A stretch of 64,000 nt of DNA from Acidobacteria bacterium 13_1_20CM_3_53_8 (lineage in GTDB: Bacteria > Acidobacteriota > Blastocatellia > Pyrinomonadales > Pyrinomonadaceae): positions 1-64,000 of the forward strand of contig MNJR01000007.1 of the NCBI GenBank assembly GCA_001920415.1, read 5' to 3'. Below, piece after piece: positions 1 through 8,693 of this stretch. Made by a program: the position numbers and the translations under genes. How positions within the stretch are numbered: position 1 is the first letter of the stretch; every line of letters begins with the position of its first letter. The notes beneath the pieces are model-generated. The model was not told where the DNA came from and searched no databases. It was given only the letters and a program-made list of their open reading frames with translations.

Positions 1-216
1 AGATGTGGAAGACCTTACAGTGAGGCAGCCGAAGAGTTAGATCGTTGTAGTGGTCAGCATTTTGATCCCACAATCGTTGATGCTTTCCATCGTATACCTC
101 CATCCGATTGGGTTGAACTTCGCCAACTCTCGCTCGTGCACAAGCGGGAAGAGAAGTTTGAGCATCAACCGATTGAAGCTGTTTTAGAATCCAGACTGGA
201 AGCGCTACTCGCTTAA
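1..216 (+). CDS. HD-GYP domain protein, C-terminal fragment
   Basis: Frame 1 is open from the first base to a TAA at 214-216, giving 71 residues without a start, so the gene enters from outside the window. The fragment contains GRPYSEAAEEL, then GQHFDPTIVDAF, which matches the closing part of HD-GYP domains (cyclic di-GMP phosphodiesterases, often fused to response-regulator receivers). The HD and GYP catalytic motifs would lie upstream and cannot be checked. The last 30 residues are charged and family-neutral. An inverted repeat begins three bases after the stop codon. Confidence 0.72.
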   Translation, partial: RCGRPYSEAAEELDRCSGQHFDPTIVDAFHRIPPSDWVELRQLSLVHKREEKFEHQPIEAVLESRLEALLA

Positions 217-218
217 AG

Positions 219-306
219 AAAGGCAAAAGTAAAAAGGTAAAAGGCAAAAGTGAAGAAGGATGAACGCCTTCCTTACTTTTGCCTTTTACCTTTTTACTTT
301 TGCCTT
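219..306. repeat. A/T-rich inverted repeat (family R1)
   Basis: The two arms, about 32 bases each, are built from the words AAAAGTAAAAAGG and TAAAAGGCAAAAGT and can fold into a long hairpin. It sits between two convergent stop codons (216 and 309), so it could act as a bidirectional terminator. The same words recur at 3671, 9926 and 56712. Confidence 0.85.
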
Positions 307-1506
307 CTATCTTGTTATGACGTATCCGCGACGCGAGCGCAGGTGCAGGCCGACGCGGTGCGACGCGACTTCTATGCGGCGGTACTCGCCTGCGCGCGCT
401 TCCGAGAGCGGGCGTGTGGGTTTGTATGTGACGACGTATTGCGCGCCTATGTCGCGCGCTACTTCTGCACCTTGGGCGGCCATCTGCTCGGCATTTGCAG
501 GTAGCCATATGCGACCGCCCATATCTTCTGCGAGCGATGTCAACTGCTGCTCGCTGCGCTTCGTAGCTCTCTCGTAAGCCTTCCTCAATCGGCTCATCTG
601 CGGATCAAAATTGATGGCAACTCCGACGGATGAACTGCGGGTCATCCCCGGCGGCATGGTCGGATCAACGATTGCCGCCATGTCCGGGTGGCTCTGCTGC
701 GTGTGAGTGGGACTAACATGAGTCGTGCCTCGATTTCCTGCGAGCGCCTGACGCACGAGCGTTGTGTAGCTGATTACGTGAACTGTAGCCTGCGCCTCGT
801 TCAAGCGCTTGACAGCTTCGCGCAATTCAGTCCTTGACCTTTCAAGCGCGTCTCCGCTTAGAGCACGCATAGCCCCCTGATAATCCAGATGGCCGGGCAA
901 ATCAACTCCATCGGTTACGAGCACGACGTGACGATTTCCGAGCGGCTGGTTTTCGAGTTGATGAATGGCTGCGTCCAGCGCAGTCGAAAGATGCGAGCCT
1001 CTGCCTGAGAAGAGTTTTGTACGAAGTGTGTGCGTTACCTGATTCTTGTCGGTCGTCCAATCCTGTATCAACTCTGCGTTTCTGGCGAACTGAATCACGG
1101 AAATATTATCGCCGGGGCGCAAGCCTTCTATTAGATTGAGCGCGAAGTCGCGCGTGGTCTCCGCGCGTATGTCAGAACTAATTTCGCTGCCAGTGCCTAG
1201 CACTAGCAGAACGCTCGCAGGGATACGACGAATGCTCTTGACCTGCTGCGGCACGCGGTCTTCGAGTACGAGTATGTCGTCTCTCTCAAGTGTAGGGTCG
1301 AAGTGGCCGTAATCGTCATTGGCTACGACAGGCAACTGAACCTCTTCCGTAAAAATGCGAAGCGGCTCCTGCTCCTCGCGCGGCGATGGAGTCGGGGTCG
1401 CAGCGGGTCGCAAAGTGGGCGGCTCTTGAGCGCGCGAACTGAAGCCCGCCAGCGCGAAGATGAAAAAAAGAGGAGCGATTAGAGGAAGCGAACGGCGCAA
1501 GAACAC
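307..1506 (-). CDS. Secreted VWFA-related domain protein with degenerate MIDAS
   Basis: The protein has 399 residues. A signal peptide (residues 1-26, hydrophobic, ending SSRAQ) is followed by a Pro/Thr linker and a region resembling the acidobacterial VWFA-related family. The beta-strand and helix pattern of a von Willebrand A domain runs from about residue 95 to 375, with TDGVDLPG as the second conserved loop. The usual metal-binding DxSxS is replaced by GTGSEIS after VLLVL, so the first Asp is missing and metal-dependent adhesion is doubtful. Family members are exported proteins of unknown function. It is monocistronic, and its TAG abuts a hairpin. The start has no strong ribosome site visible, but the signal peptide supports it. 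Confidence 0.8.
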   Translation of the reverse strand: MFLRRSLPLIAPLFFIFALAGFSSRAQEPPTLRPAATPTPSPREEQEPLRIFTEEVQLPVVANDDYGHFDPTLERDDILVLEDRVPQQVKSIRRIPASVLLVLGTGSEISSDIRAETTRDFALNLIEGLRPGDNISVIQFARNAELIQDWTTDKNQVTHTLRTKLFSGRGSHLSTALDAAIHQLENQPLGNRHVVLVTDGVDLPGHLDYQGAMRALSGDALERSRTELREAVKRLNEAQATVHVISYTTLVRQALAGNRGTTHVSPTHTQQSHPDMAAIVDPTMPPGMTRSSSVGVAINFDPQMSRLRKAYERATKRSEQQLTSLAEDMGGRIWLPANAEQMAAQGAEVARDIGAQYVVTYKPTRPLSEARAGEYRRIEVASHRVGLHLRSRRGYVITR

Positions 1507-1577
1507 TCAATTGACCTCAAAGGAAAAATTGCTGACGATGGTTGGATGCCGCGCGGGCATGTTGCGCGTTGCCTGTG

Positions 1578-1690
1578 AAAAGCAGCAACAAGAACAGTTT
1601 TAAGTTTTCAGTTTTAAGTTTTCAGCAAAAGCATTTCGCTCTTCTTTCTGAAAACTGAAAACTTAAAACTGTTCTTGTTGCTGCTTTTTT
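1578..1690. repeat. Inverted repeat overlapping the 3' end of pta (R1-type)
   Basis: The arms are made of GTTTTAAGTTTTCAG units. They extend into pta: the last coding bases of pta, encoding KQQQEQF and the stop, are present again in inverted orientation at about 1578-1605. The palindrome therefore includes host coding sequence, and its right arm supplies the TAA of pta at 1663-1665. Confidence 0.85.
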
Positions 1691-2685
1691 CTCGCTTGCG
1701 CTTGCACGGCTGTGATTGCGACGGCGTCAACTATGTCTTCGGCCTTGCAGCCGCGCGAGAGATCGTTCGCGGGTTTGTCCAGTCCTTGCAGGATTGGGCC
1801 AATGGCTGTTGCGCCTGCGAGTCTTTCGGTCAATTTGTAGGCGATGTTGCCAGCCTGCAAATCCGGGAAGATTAAAACGTTCGCGCGCCCTGCGACCGTA
1901 GAGCCGGGCGCTTTCGATTGCGCGACCACAGGGACAAGCGCGGCGTCTGCCTGCAATTCGCCGTCAATCTCAAGCTCAGGCGCGCGAGCGCGTACGGTCT
2001 TCGTCGCCTCTACCACTTTATCAATCAGCTTATGCTTCGCGCTGCCTTTCGTAGAGAAGGAGAGCATGGCGACGCGCGGCTCTGTCTCAAGAAGTGCGCG
2101 GCATGAATCTGCTGAAGCGATTGCTATCTCTGCCAGTTCAGCGGCGGACGGCTCTATGACAACGCCGCAGTCTGCGTAAATGAGCGCGCCATCGTGCCCG
2201 AAATTTCTATCGGGCAATGCCATGACGAAGAAGCTTGAGACGAGCTTGAATCCTGCGCGCACGCCTATGCAGTGAAGCGCTGCGCGAACGGTGTGCGATG
2301 TAGTGTTTGTTGCGCCAGCGACCGAGCCGTCCGCTCGTCCCATTCGCACCATCAGGTTGCCGTAATAGAGAGGGTCTTCTACAGCCGCGCGCGCCTCGTC
2401 CGCCATCAATCCCTTGGCGCGTCGAAGCTCGTGAAAGAACTGAGCCATCTTCTCGAAGTCGCCTGCGCGCCGGTGGTCAATGATTTCAACTCCGCCAAGG
2501 TCAGCGCCAGCCGTTTGCGCTGCGGCGCGAATCTTCTCTTCGTTTCCTAACACAGTGACGCGAGCTATTCTTTCTCTGGCGCAAATGGAAGCGGCCAGAG
2601 CAGTGCGTGGGTCTTCGCCCTCAGGCAGAACTATTTTTTGGAGGTCTGCTGCGGCGCGCTGGCGTAAACGTTCTAGAATGGACAT
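1663..2685 (-). CDS. pta: Phosphate acetyltransferase
   Basis: The protein has 340 residues, typical of short Pta lacking the N-terminal DRTGG regulatory part. It interconverts acetyl-CoA and acetyl phosphate in the cytoplasm. Near the N terminus is [15 protein letters not shown], and around residue 120 is [20 protein letters not shown]; both are hallmark segments of the PTA_PTB family. The start at 2685 (MSILERL) is preferred over the ATG at 2724, because the intervening codons are repeat DNA made of GTGACAAGTGAC words. No acetate kinase gene is in the window. Acetyl phosphate could feed response regulators, but nothing here shows that. The final codons and stop lie inside an inverted repeat, giving an odd KKQQQEQF tail. 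Confidence 0.9.
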   Translation of the reverse strand: MSILERLRQRAAADLQKIVLPEGEDPRTALAASICARERIARVTVLGNEEKIRAAAQTAGADLGGVEIIDHRRAGDFEKMAQFFHELRRAKGLMADEARAAVEDPLYYGNLMVRMGRADGSVAGATNTTSHTVRAALHCIGVRAGFKLVSSFFVMALPDRNFGHDGALIYADCGVVIEPSAAELAEIAIASADSCRALLETEPRVAMLSFSTKGSAKHKLIDKVVEATKTVRARAPELEIDGELQADAALVPVVAQSKAPGSTVAGRANVLIFPDLQAGNIAYKLTERLAGATAIGPILQGLDKPANDLSRGCKAEDIVDAVAITAVQAQARKKQQQEQF

Positions 2686-2691
2686 AAGAGC

Positions 2692-2848
2692 AGTGACGAG
2701 TGACAAGTGACAAGTGACGAGCAAGAATCATCTTTAATTTTTCATTCTCAGTTTTAAGAAAGGAGCGAAAGCTTCTTCTTAATCTGAAAACTTAATGCTG
2801 AAAATTTAAGATTAAAAATTGTTCTTGTCACTCGTCACTTGTCACTGC
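2692..2848. repeat. Inverted repeat of GTGACAAGTGACGAG words upstream of pta
   Basis: The left arm (about 2692-2722) and right arm (about 2821-2848) are complementary and made of repeated GTGACGAGTGACAAGTGAC words. Between them are inner arms of TTTTAAG/CTTAAAA type. The left edge lies six bases from the preferred pta start, so it must form part of the pta leader or promoter. Confidence 0.82.
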
Positions 2849-3008
2849 TTTATTTAATGTGAAGAGTTTAGCGAAGACGCGTTGGGAGAACAAGTTTATA
2901 ACTTATGATTTCTGATCGAAGAGCTTATAAGCAACGACCGGAATCGCAACCGATGAATAAAGTTTTCAGTCTCTTGAAGCATCTTTTCGGGCAGCGGCGC
3001 CTTGAAGT

Positions 3009-3569
3009 TCAGGCAGCCAGCGAAGAGTAGATCAAGCCTTCGACCGCTGCCGCAAGCTTCATCACAACATCTGGATTGCTCGTCTTGAACGCGCTGAAGT
3101 TGCGCGCCTCAAGCACGGGCGCGTTGAATCCGTCGTCGTCACGCGCAATCAACGCGACGCGCAGTGTGGGCGAGTCAACGATAACAATCCACTCGCTCGC
3201 AAGCCGCGAGTCTTTTGGTAGCGAGACGATTTTAATGTTCGGATGGCGCGGCAGCGTCCAGTCCGGTTCGCCGAAGACATATACGCGCTCGGACAGGTCG
3301 CCTATGCGCAGGTAGCGGTCAACGATGCTCTCCATCTCGGAAAGCTTCTCGAAGCTAACGTAAACACGACCAGCGCGCTTCGAACGCAGTAGCACTGCGC
3401 TTTCAATCAATAGACTCAGATATTCCAGACAAGGGACTTGCGCGTTGAAGGTGAAGGTCTCGCGCTCGCCGAAATCACGACGCGAGATGTATGAGACCGA
3501 GCCTAAATCTGTGACCTGTGTTTGCTGGCTGAGCTTCAGGGCTAAATCATAAAGCGAGAAGTCTTTCAC
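3009..3569 (-). CDS. DICT sensory domain-like protein
   Basis: The protein has 186 residues and no signal peptide or membrane segment. The whole chain resembles a stand-alone DICT domain. It opens with SLYDLALKLS, then YISRRDFGERETF, an ERVYVFGEPDW segment, and EWIVIVDSP near the middle. DICT domains are found with diguanylate cyclases, HD-GYP proteins and histidine kinases, and are thought to sense small molecules or bind protein partners. This is family recall, not a search result. It is a single gene with about 100 bases of unassigned sequence before mpl's 3' repeat. An alternative is an unrelated small regulatory fold. No catalytic motif is visible. Confidence 0.6.
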   Translation of the reverse strand: MKDFSLYDLALKLSQQTQVTDLGSVSYISRRDFGERETFTFNAQVPCLEYLSLLIESAVLLRSKRAGRVYVSFEKLSEMESIVDRYLRIGDLSERVYVFGEPDWTLPRHPNIKIVSLPKDSRLASEWIVIVDSPTLRVALIARDDDGFNAPVLEARNFSAFKTSNPDVVMKLAAAVEGLIYSSLAA

Positions 3570-3670
3570 AACGGCAGAGAACCTCCTGCGCCGGGGGCGT
3601 CAAGAAGAATATTTACCTGCCTAGACTTGCGCCAGCGTTACAAATGTTTTCTGAAAGTGTTGACTCGCAC

Positions 3671-3796
3671 AAGAAAAGTCAAAAGTAAAAAGGCAAGCTG
3701 AAGAAGTAAAAAGTAAAAAGGTAAAAGGCAAAAGTGAAGAAGGTTGAACTCCTTCCTTACTTTTACCTTTTGCCTTTTTACTTTTTACTTTTCTTA
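3671..3796. repeat. Inverted repeat R1 at the mpl stop codon
   Basis: Long A/T-rich arms of AAAAGTAAAAAGG words fold back on each other. The right arm ends at the TAA of mpl (3794-3796). A hairpin of this kind directly after a stop codon may work as a terminator for the minus-strand gene. Confidence 0.85.
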
Positions 3797-5200
3797 TGCG
3801 CGCAGCGATTGAAGCAGTTTGTCGTGAATCTGGTCGAAGCCGCCGTTCGACATCACAGCGACTATGTCGCCTTCGCGCAATTCAGGCGATAGATGCTCAA
3901 TGATGTCATTGGCCTTCGGGATTCCGAAAGCGGGCTTCCCCATAGCGCGTATGTCTTCTATCAATTTCGTTGTGTTGAGCACGCTGCCTTTCTCCGTAGC
4001 CTTTCCGCTCTCGTACACGCTGGCGATGACTACGTAATCGGCTGGCGCGAATGCGCGCGCGTAATCATCTTGAAAGACTGCAAGGCGCGAAGACCACGAA
4101 CGCGGCTCAAAGACCGCTACTAATCGGTTCTTCGGATATTTCGTGCGCAACGCCTGAAGTGTTTCGCGCACTGCCGTAGGATGATGCGCGAAGTCGTCAA
4201 TCACAGTGACGCCGCGCTCGCGCCCACGAATTTCCGCGCGTCGTCGCACGCTCTTGAAAGAGATGAGCGCGTCTGCAATCTGTTTCTGCCCTACGCCCCA
4301 TGCGTCCGCCGCGACGATTACGGCTAGACAGTTTCTTATATTGAATTCTCCTATGAGCGGCGTGCTGAACTCTCCCCACTCGCAGCCCTGCCGGAAGACT
4401 TTGAAGCTCGCAGTCTCGCCCGTGTAATCAATCGAGCGCGCCTGCCACGTTGCGTCATCACTCGTGCCGAAAGTTTCCAATCGCGTGAAAAGCTTGTCGC
4501 GCATCTCGGCTACAAGCGCGCGCACGTGCGGGCTATCCCATCCGACAATCAAGCGACCGTTGCCGGGCACTAGGTTCATGAAGCGACGAAAGGCCAGCTT
4601 AACTGCGTCCATGTCTTTGTAGATGTCCGCGTGGTCAAACTCTATGTTGTTGACGATTGCGAGTTCCGGCAGGTAATGCATGAACTTCGGCCCTTTATCA
4701 AAATAGGCCGTGTCATACTCGTCGCCTTCTATGATGAAATAATCGCTATCAGTTACGCGAAAGCTCACGCCGAAATTCTGCACGATGCCGCCGACCAGAA
4801 AAGTCGGACTGAGTCCAGCCTGATCCATCACCCATGCAGCGATGCTCGTAGTGGTAGTCTTCCCATGCGTGCCCGCCACAACGAGCGAGCGACGACCGCG
4901 AATGAACTCCTCCTTCACAGTCTCTGCCTGCGAGCGATAAAGAAGTTTTCGATTGAGCGTCTCTTCTACTTCCACATTTCCGCGCGGGATTGCGTTGCCT
5001 ATGATGACGCAATCGGGCGCGAGGCTGAGATGTTCGGGCTTGTAACCCTTCATCACCTCAATGCCCAAACCGGCGAGCATCGTTGACATAGGCGGATAGA
5101 CGTTCTCGTCCGAGCCTGTAATCACATGCCCGCGCTCCCTTAGCATCCCGGCCAGAGATGCCATAGCAGTTCCGCAAATTCCTATTAAGTGATAGTGCAT
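3794..5200 (-). CDS. mpl: UDP-N-acetylmuramate:L-alanyl-gamma-D-glutamyl-meso-diaminopimelate ligase
   Basis: The protein has 468 residues, the usual length for Mpl. It attaches recycled murein tripeptide to UDP-MurNAc in the cytoplasm using ATP, in peptidoglycan recycling. The N-terminal Rossmann-like part starts MHYHLIGICGTAMASLAG. The ATP loop GTHGKTTT is at residues 110-117, followed by the central ligase domain (NNIEFDHADIY) and the C-terminal domain with DDFAHHPTAVRETL. The specific start MHYHLIGICGTAM and the absence of the MurC-type HFIGIGG start favour Mpl over MurC. It stands alone on the minus strand between two inverted repeats. Presence of Mpl fits a Gram-negative organism with diaminopimelate murein. 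Confidence 0.92.
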   Translation of the reverse strand: MHYHLIGICGTAMASLAGMLRERGHVITGSDENVYPPMSTMLAGLGIEVMKGYKPEHLSLAPDCVIIGNAIPRGNVEVEETLNRKLLYRSQAETVKEEFIRGRRSLVVAGTHGKTTTTSIAAWVMDQAGLSPTFLVGGIVQNFGVSFRVTDSDYFIIEGDEYDTAYFDKGPKFMHYLPELAIVNNIEFDHADIYKDMDAVKLAFRRFMNLVPGNGRLIVGWDSPHVRALVAEMRDKLFTRLETFGTSDDATWQARSIDYTGETASFKVFRQGCEWGEFSTPLIGEFNIRNCLAVIVAADAWGVGQKQIADALISFKSVRRRAEIRGRERGVTVIDDFAHHPTAVRETLQALRTKYPKNRLVAVFEPRSWSSRLAVFQDDYARAFAPADYVVIASVYESGKATEKGSVLNTTKLIEDIRAMGKPAFGIPKANDIIEHLSPELREGDIVAVMSNGGFDQIHDKLLQSLRA

Positions 5201-5205
5201 AAAAG

Positions 5206-5290
5206 ACAGTTTTAAGTTTTCAGTTTTTAGTTTTCAGAAAGAAGAGGAAAGCTTTTATCTGAAAACTGTAAACTCAAAACTGAAAACTGC
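5206..5290. repeat. Inverted repeat encoding the tail of the histidine kinase
   Basis: Arms of TTTTCAGTTTTAAG words are complementary. The right arm is translated as the last residues SSFQF plus stop of the neighbouring histidine kinase (stop 5274-5276). The left edge is five bases from the mpl start. Confidence 0.83.
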
Positions 5291-6617
5291 TTATAGGCAT
5301 TGTGAAACTAAAGGTTGAGCCGCGACCGAGTTTGGAATCAACTTTGATGTGACTGCCGTGAAGCTCCACCAACTGCCTTGTGATGTAAAGCCCTAAGCCT
5401 GTGCCCTTCTCGCCGCGAGTGGCACGACTGCGCGCCTGCTCGTACTTATCAAAAAGTCTCTCGACATCTTCTTTAGCTATGCCAACGCCCGTGTCTGTGA
5501 CGTAGATGCGAATGCGCCCGTCCTCGCGCTCCGCTTTGAGGGAAACCTTTCCGCCTTTCGGCGTGAACTTTATTGCGTTCGAGAGAAGATTGACGATGAT
5601 GCGGCGCAGCTTCGGACGATCGGCCTTGACCGGCGGCAGGTCGGGCGAGAGAGATTCTTCCAGAAATATGCCTTTCTCTTTCGCCAGTGGCTCCATTGTT
5701 TCGCGCAGTTCGTCCATCAGACCGCGCAGGTCAATCGAAGAAAAGTCCAGCTTCATCGTGCCCGATTCAAGCTTCGACGTATCCAGCAGATCGTTGACAA
5801 GCTCAATCAGACTCTGCGTGTTTCGCTCCATCATGGCGACCATGTTCTTCTGCTCAGGCGTCAATTCGCCCAATCGGCCAGAAGTGAAGAAGCTTATGAC
5901 GCCGCTTATGACCGTCAAGGGCGAGCGAAGATCGTGCGTTGTAAGTGCAAGGAATTCCTCCTTCATCTCTGAAAGCTCACGCAATTTCTCGTTGGCTTCG
6001 TTCAATTCATGATTGGTCTCGCTCAGTTGACGATTGACCTTCTCAAGCTCTTCGCGCTTCTCTTCCAATTCTTCCAGAATCTGCACGAGGTCTCGGTTCT
6101 GCTGCTTCAACTCTTCGACCGCAGAATCTTTCTGATCCGACCCCAGAAGCCCGCGCAACTCTTCCATCTGCTCTTTAACACGCGAGCCTTCGGCGCGTGG
6201 CAGCCATTTCACAACAGTGACGCGAGTGCCGCGCCCTTCACCCGTTTCTATGTCAAACTCATCCATAAGCTTGCGCGTGCCCGAAAGCCCTACACCAAGC
6301 CCGCTCGCTGATTGATAAGCGCCGCGCAATATTGCGTGCAAAGTTTTCTCGTCAATCCCAGGCCCTTCGTCGCGCGCAGTGACCATCAGCCCAACGTCAG
6401 GCTCGCGCTCCGCCAATGAGAGAGTTATCGCGCCAGCCTGCGCATACTCATAAATATTGCGCGTCACTTCGGACACGGCGGTCGTAATCTTAATCTTCGT
6501 CGTCGCATCAAAACCCATCTCGCGCGCAAGACGGCGCACGCGCTCGCGCACATTCACAATGTCGCCCTCGCGCCGAACGTAAACGTCTCCGAGCCGAGTT
6601 GATTGAATATCCTTCAT
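5274..6617 (-). CDS. RsbT-like ATPase fused to histidine kinase
   Basis: The protein has 447 residues with two GHKL ATPase modules. Residues 1-140 form an RsbT-like ATPase: SEVTRNIYEY, ARDEGPGIDE, then GLGVGLSGTRKLMDEF. Residues 145-220 are a charged coiled coil. HisKA follows with the phospho-acceptor His228 in ALTTHDLRSPL, then a second ATPase with an N box (NLLSNAIKFTP), TDTGVGIA, and GTGLGLYI. There is no membrane segment, so it is cytoplasmic. It is the last gene of the stressosome operon, 76 bases after the phosphatase gene. The likely job is to turn stressosome release into phosphorelay output. No response regulator lies next to it. Its C-terminal residues are encoded by repeat DNA. 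Confidence 0.88.
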   Translation of the reverse strand: MKDIQSTRLGDVYVRREGDIVNVRERVRRLAREMGFDATTKIKITTAVSEVTRNIYEYAQAGAITLSLAEREPDVGLMVTARDEGPGIDEKTLHAILRGAYQSASGLGVGLSGTRKLMDEFDIETGEGRGTRVTVVKWLPRAEGSRVKEQMEELRGLLGSDQKDSAVEELKQQNRDLVQILEELEEKREELEKVNRQLSETNHELNEANEKLRELSEMKEEFLALTTHDLRSPLTVISGVISFFTSGRLGELTPEQKNMVAMMERNTQSLIELVNDLLDTSKLESGTMKLDFSSIDLRGLMDELRETMEPLAKEKGIFLEESLSPDLPPVKADRPKLRRIIVNLLSNAIKFTPKGGKVSLKAEREDGRIRIYVTDTGVGIAKEDVERLFDKYEQARSRATRGEKGTGLGLYITRQLVELHGSHIKVDSKLGRGSTFSFTMPISSFQF

Positions 6618-6618
6618 A

Positions 6619-6695
6619 AAAACAGTTTTTAGTTTTCAGTTTTTAGTTTTCAGCCTGGATTTTTCTGAAAACTGAAAACTAAAAACTGAAAACTT
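6619..6695. repeat. Inverted repeat R1-type between two stressosome genes
   Basis: Arms of TTTTTAGTTTTCAG words (left about 6621-6655, right about 6664-6695) fill the gap between the phosphatase stop codon (6694-6696) and the histidine-kinase start (6617). It lies inside an apparent operon, so it may attenuate the distal gene. Confidence 0.85.
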
Positions 6696-7737
6696 ATCTC
6701 GCCACAAGCACAGTAGCGTCGTCTGTGCCACGCGCGTAGTCGCGCATGAGAATGCTGGCTAGCATCTGCGGGCTGCGGTCAAGCAGCCCTGGATAAGAAT
6801 CCATGTCCCATGTTCCGCTCAATCCGTCGCTTGCCATCACTAGCGTTGCTCCGCGCGTCCAACTGTGCGTCCACACTTTAACGCGCCCCATGCGCGCGCC
6901 GAGCGTGCCATTGACGGGTAGAGCCGTTAGCGGCTCAGGCGTATTAAAAACACGCGCTTCAATGTTGCCGACTCCTGCGTAATGAAAGCGCCCTGAAACT
7001 TCGTCAATTATGGCCGCGCCCATCACAGCCCCGCGTGTTGCGCGCAGCGCGTTGTGAACAGACTGAAAAACTTCTTCCAGCCCTTCGCCCATCCACTCGT
7101 CCAGAACATCTAATGCAGCGTCTGCCGCTTCCTTCGCGCCATCGCCGTGACCCAGCCCGTCAATGACGGCGACGAGGAAACGCGCCCCTCGCCTTCGTAT
7201 GAAGTATGCGTCGCCGCACACCTGCTCGCCCGGATGCGAGCGCATCCAGACGCCGAATCGGCGCGACTCAATCTTATTCTCTTCGGTCAACTCTGCGTCA
7301 AGCCATTTGCGAGCCATTAGCGTAGTCCCGTGTAGGTTGCGCTCTATAGAGCCGAACTTTAGACGGCCTGTCTTTCGCACGGTCGAGTAGATTTCAAACT
7401 CGTCCATCATGCGGCGTATTGATCCAAGGCCAGCGCCCAGACTCCCGCTAGTGGAAACCCCGTCGCGTATGGCGCGGTCAATATCATAAATGCCCGGCCC
7501 CGTGTCCCAGTAGAAAAGCTCAAGCCCCGTTGCATCACCAAGCGTAGGCGCGAAATGAAGCCAGCGATTCTCAGTAGCATAGCGCGCGGCATTCGTGCCA
7601 ATCTCCTGAACAACTATATCAATCTGCGCCAACTCAGTCTCGCTAAAGCCTAGAGAGCGCGCGAACTCATGCACTGCGCGACGGCATGCGCCTATGCTTG
7701 AATCATTAATGATCTCGATTGATCTGATTTCACGCAC
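6694..7737 (-). CDS. RsbT-like ATPase fused to PP2C/SpoIIE phosphatase (RsbX-like)
   Basis: The protein has 347 residues. The first 145 form an RsbT/SpoIIAB-type ATPase (VVQEIGTNAARYA, WDTGPGIYDID, GSLGAGLGSIRRMMDEF). From about residue 160 a PP2C-type serine phosphatase follows: GEQVCGDAY, VIDGLGHGDGA, MASDGLSGTWD and GTDDATVLV, which contain the metal-binding aspartates. Such proteins reset or modulate stressosomes by removing phosphate from RsbS and RsbR. Fusing kinase-type and phosphatase modules in one chain could let it act both ways. The start is a GTG at 7737; no ATG is in phase nearby. It lies downstream of rsbT, with a repeat in between. Confidence 0.88.
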   Translation of the reverse strand: MREIRSIEIINDSSIGACRRAVHEFARSLGFSETELAQIDIVVQEIGTNAARYATENRWLHFAPTLGDATGLELFYWDTGPGIYDIDRAIRDGVSTSGSLGAGLGSIRRMMDEFEIYSTVRKTGRLKFGSIERNLHGTTLMARKWLDAELTEENKIESRRFGVWMRSHPGEQVCGDAYFIRRRGARFLVAVIDGLGHGDGAKEAADAALDVLDEWMGEGLEEVFQSVHNALRATRGAVMGAAIIDEVSGRFHYAGVGNIEARVFNTPEPLTALPVNGTLGARMGRVKVWTHSWTRGATLVMASDGLSGTWDMDSYPGLLDRSPQMLASILMRDYARGTDDATVLVAR

Positions 7738-7741
7738 GATG

Positions 7742-7872
7742 GAAAGGATGAGGGAGGATGAAGAAGGGGAAATGGGTAAAAGGTAAAAAGGAGAAGACAG
7801 TTAGCCTTTCCTTTTCCCCTCTTCCCCTCTTACCCTTTTACCCCTCTTTCTTCATCCCTCATCCCTGCCTTT
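7742..7872. repeat. Inverted repeat at the rsbT stop codon
   Basis: Arms contain GGATGAGGGAGGATGAAG on the left and its complement on the right, followed by GGGTAAAAGG-type words. The right arm begins within the TGA of rsbT (7872-7874) and the left arm reaches within five bases of the GTG start of the phosphatase gene. Confidence 0.82.
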
Positions 7873-8270
7873 CACTTCCATCTGACTATCGTGACGCGCG
7901 TGCCTTGCCCGATTTCGGATTCTATATTGAACTCGTCAACGAGCCGACGAGAACCGGGCAAGCCTTTGCCAAGGCCGCCGCCCGTTGTGAATCCGTCGCG
8001 CATTGCGTTTCCTATGTTGGAGATGCCCGGCCCCTTGTCCTCGAAGATAAGACGCAAGCCCGCTCGCCCGCTCGCGCTTTCGGTGGGTTGAGCTATTAGA
8101 CGACCGCTACCTGCGTACTTGATGACGTTGCGCGCAAGTTCCGACGCGACCGTTGCTAGCCGCGTTTGATCTATCAAACGGAAGCCCAGGTCTGAGGCGA
8201 TCTTTCGCACAAGCCCGCGCGCCACCGCAATGTCGCGGTCGTTCTCAAGTGCGAGTGATTTACTTTCCAA
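7872..8270 (-). CDS. rsbT: Serine kinase RsbT, stressosome switch kinase
   Basis: The protein has 132 residues, the normal RsbT length. It is a single GHKL ATPase: N box ELARNVIKYA, FEDKGPGISN, then GGGLGKGLPGSRRLVDEF and the end GTRVTIVRW. In characterised systems it phosphorylates RsbR and RsbS, leaves the stressosome and activates a downstream partner. It overlaps the 3' end of rsbS by 11 bases, so the two are translationally coupled. The partner here is unlikely to be RsbU, since none is seen. The two following ATPase fusions are the obvious candidates. Confidence 0.93.
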   Translation of the reverse strand: MESKSLALENDRDIAVARGLVRKIASDLGFRLIDQTRLATVASELARNVIKYAGSGRLIAQPTESASGRAGLRLIFEDKGPGISNIGNAMRDGFTTGGGLGKGLPGSRRLVDEFNIESEIGQGTRVTIVRWK

Positions 8271-8676
8271 TCACGCTCGTCTCCCAGTAAAACTCCTCTT
8301 CCTCTTCGTCCGGTGTATTGAACTCCGCGCGCAGAAGCTTAAAGCCCTCGTCAACGTTCAGCACGGTCTCTACGCCTTTCAATTCAAGCCCAAGCTCTAC
8401 TAGCGTGATGGCGACCGCAGGCTGCATCCCAACGACAACGGTACGAGCGTCCATGATGCGCGCCATAGCCGCTATGTCTGACAGCATGCGGCCTATGAAT
8501 GAGTCAATCATCTCTAATAGAGAAATGTCTATCAGCACGCCTCGCGCGCATGTGCGCTCAAGCTCGTGCAGTATTCGCTCCTGCAAATGAATCACCGTCT
8601 GATCGTCCATGTCGAACTGAATCGGCACGACCAGCACACGGCCAACTTTCAAGATTGGAATTCTCGCGCCATCCAT
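8260..8676 (-). CDS. rsbS: Stressosome scaffold RsbS (STAS domain)
   Basis: The 138-residue protein is one STAS domain. The start at 8676 (MDGARIPILKV) is preferred. An upstream ATG at 8748 would add 24 residues read from repeat DNA. The segment LEMIDSFIGRMLSDIA carries the serine equivalent to the phosphorylated Ser59 of Bacillus RsbS, and VGMQPAVAITLVELGL is the conserved second half. RsbS forms the icosahedral stressosome core with RsbR and is the substrate of RsbT. The position rsbR > rsbS > rsbT is the canonical order. Confidence 0.93.
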   Translation of the reverse strand: MDGARIPILKVGRVLVVPIQFDMDDQTVIHLQERILHELERTCARGVLIDISLLEMIDSFIGRMLSDIAAMARIMDARTVVVGMQPAVAITLVELGLELKGVETVLNVDEGFKLLRAEFNTPDEEEEEFYWETSVIGK

Positions 8677-8693
8677 AGAAATTTTGCTCCGCG

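Noticed and set aside
219-306. CRISPR array because of repeated words
   Set aside because: The words are adjacent, inverted and lack regular unique spacers; no cas genes are in the window.
3009-3569. Cyclic di-GMP enzyme
   Set aside because: No GGDEF, EAL or HD-GYP catalytic motif is present; only a DICT-like sensory fold is supported.
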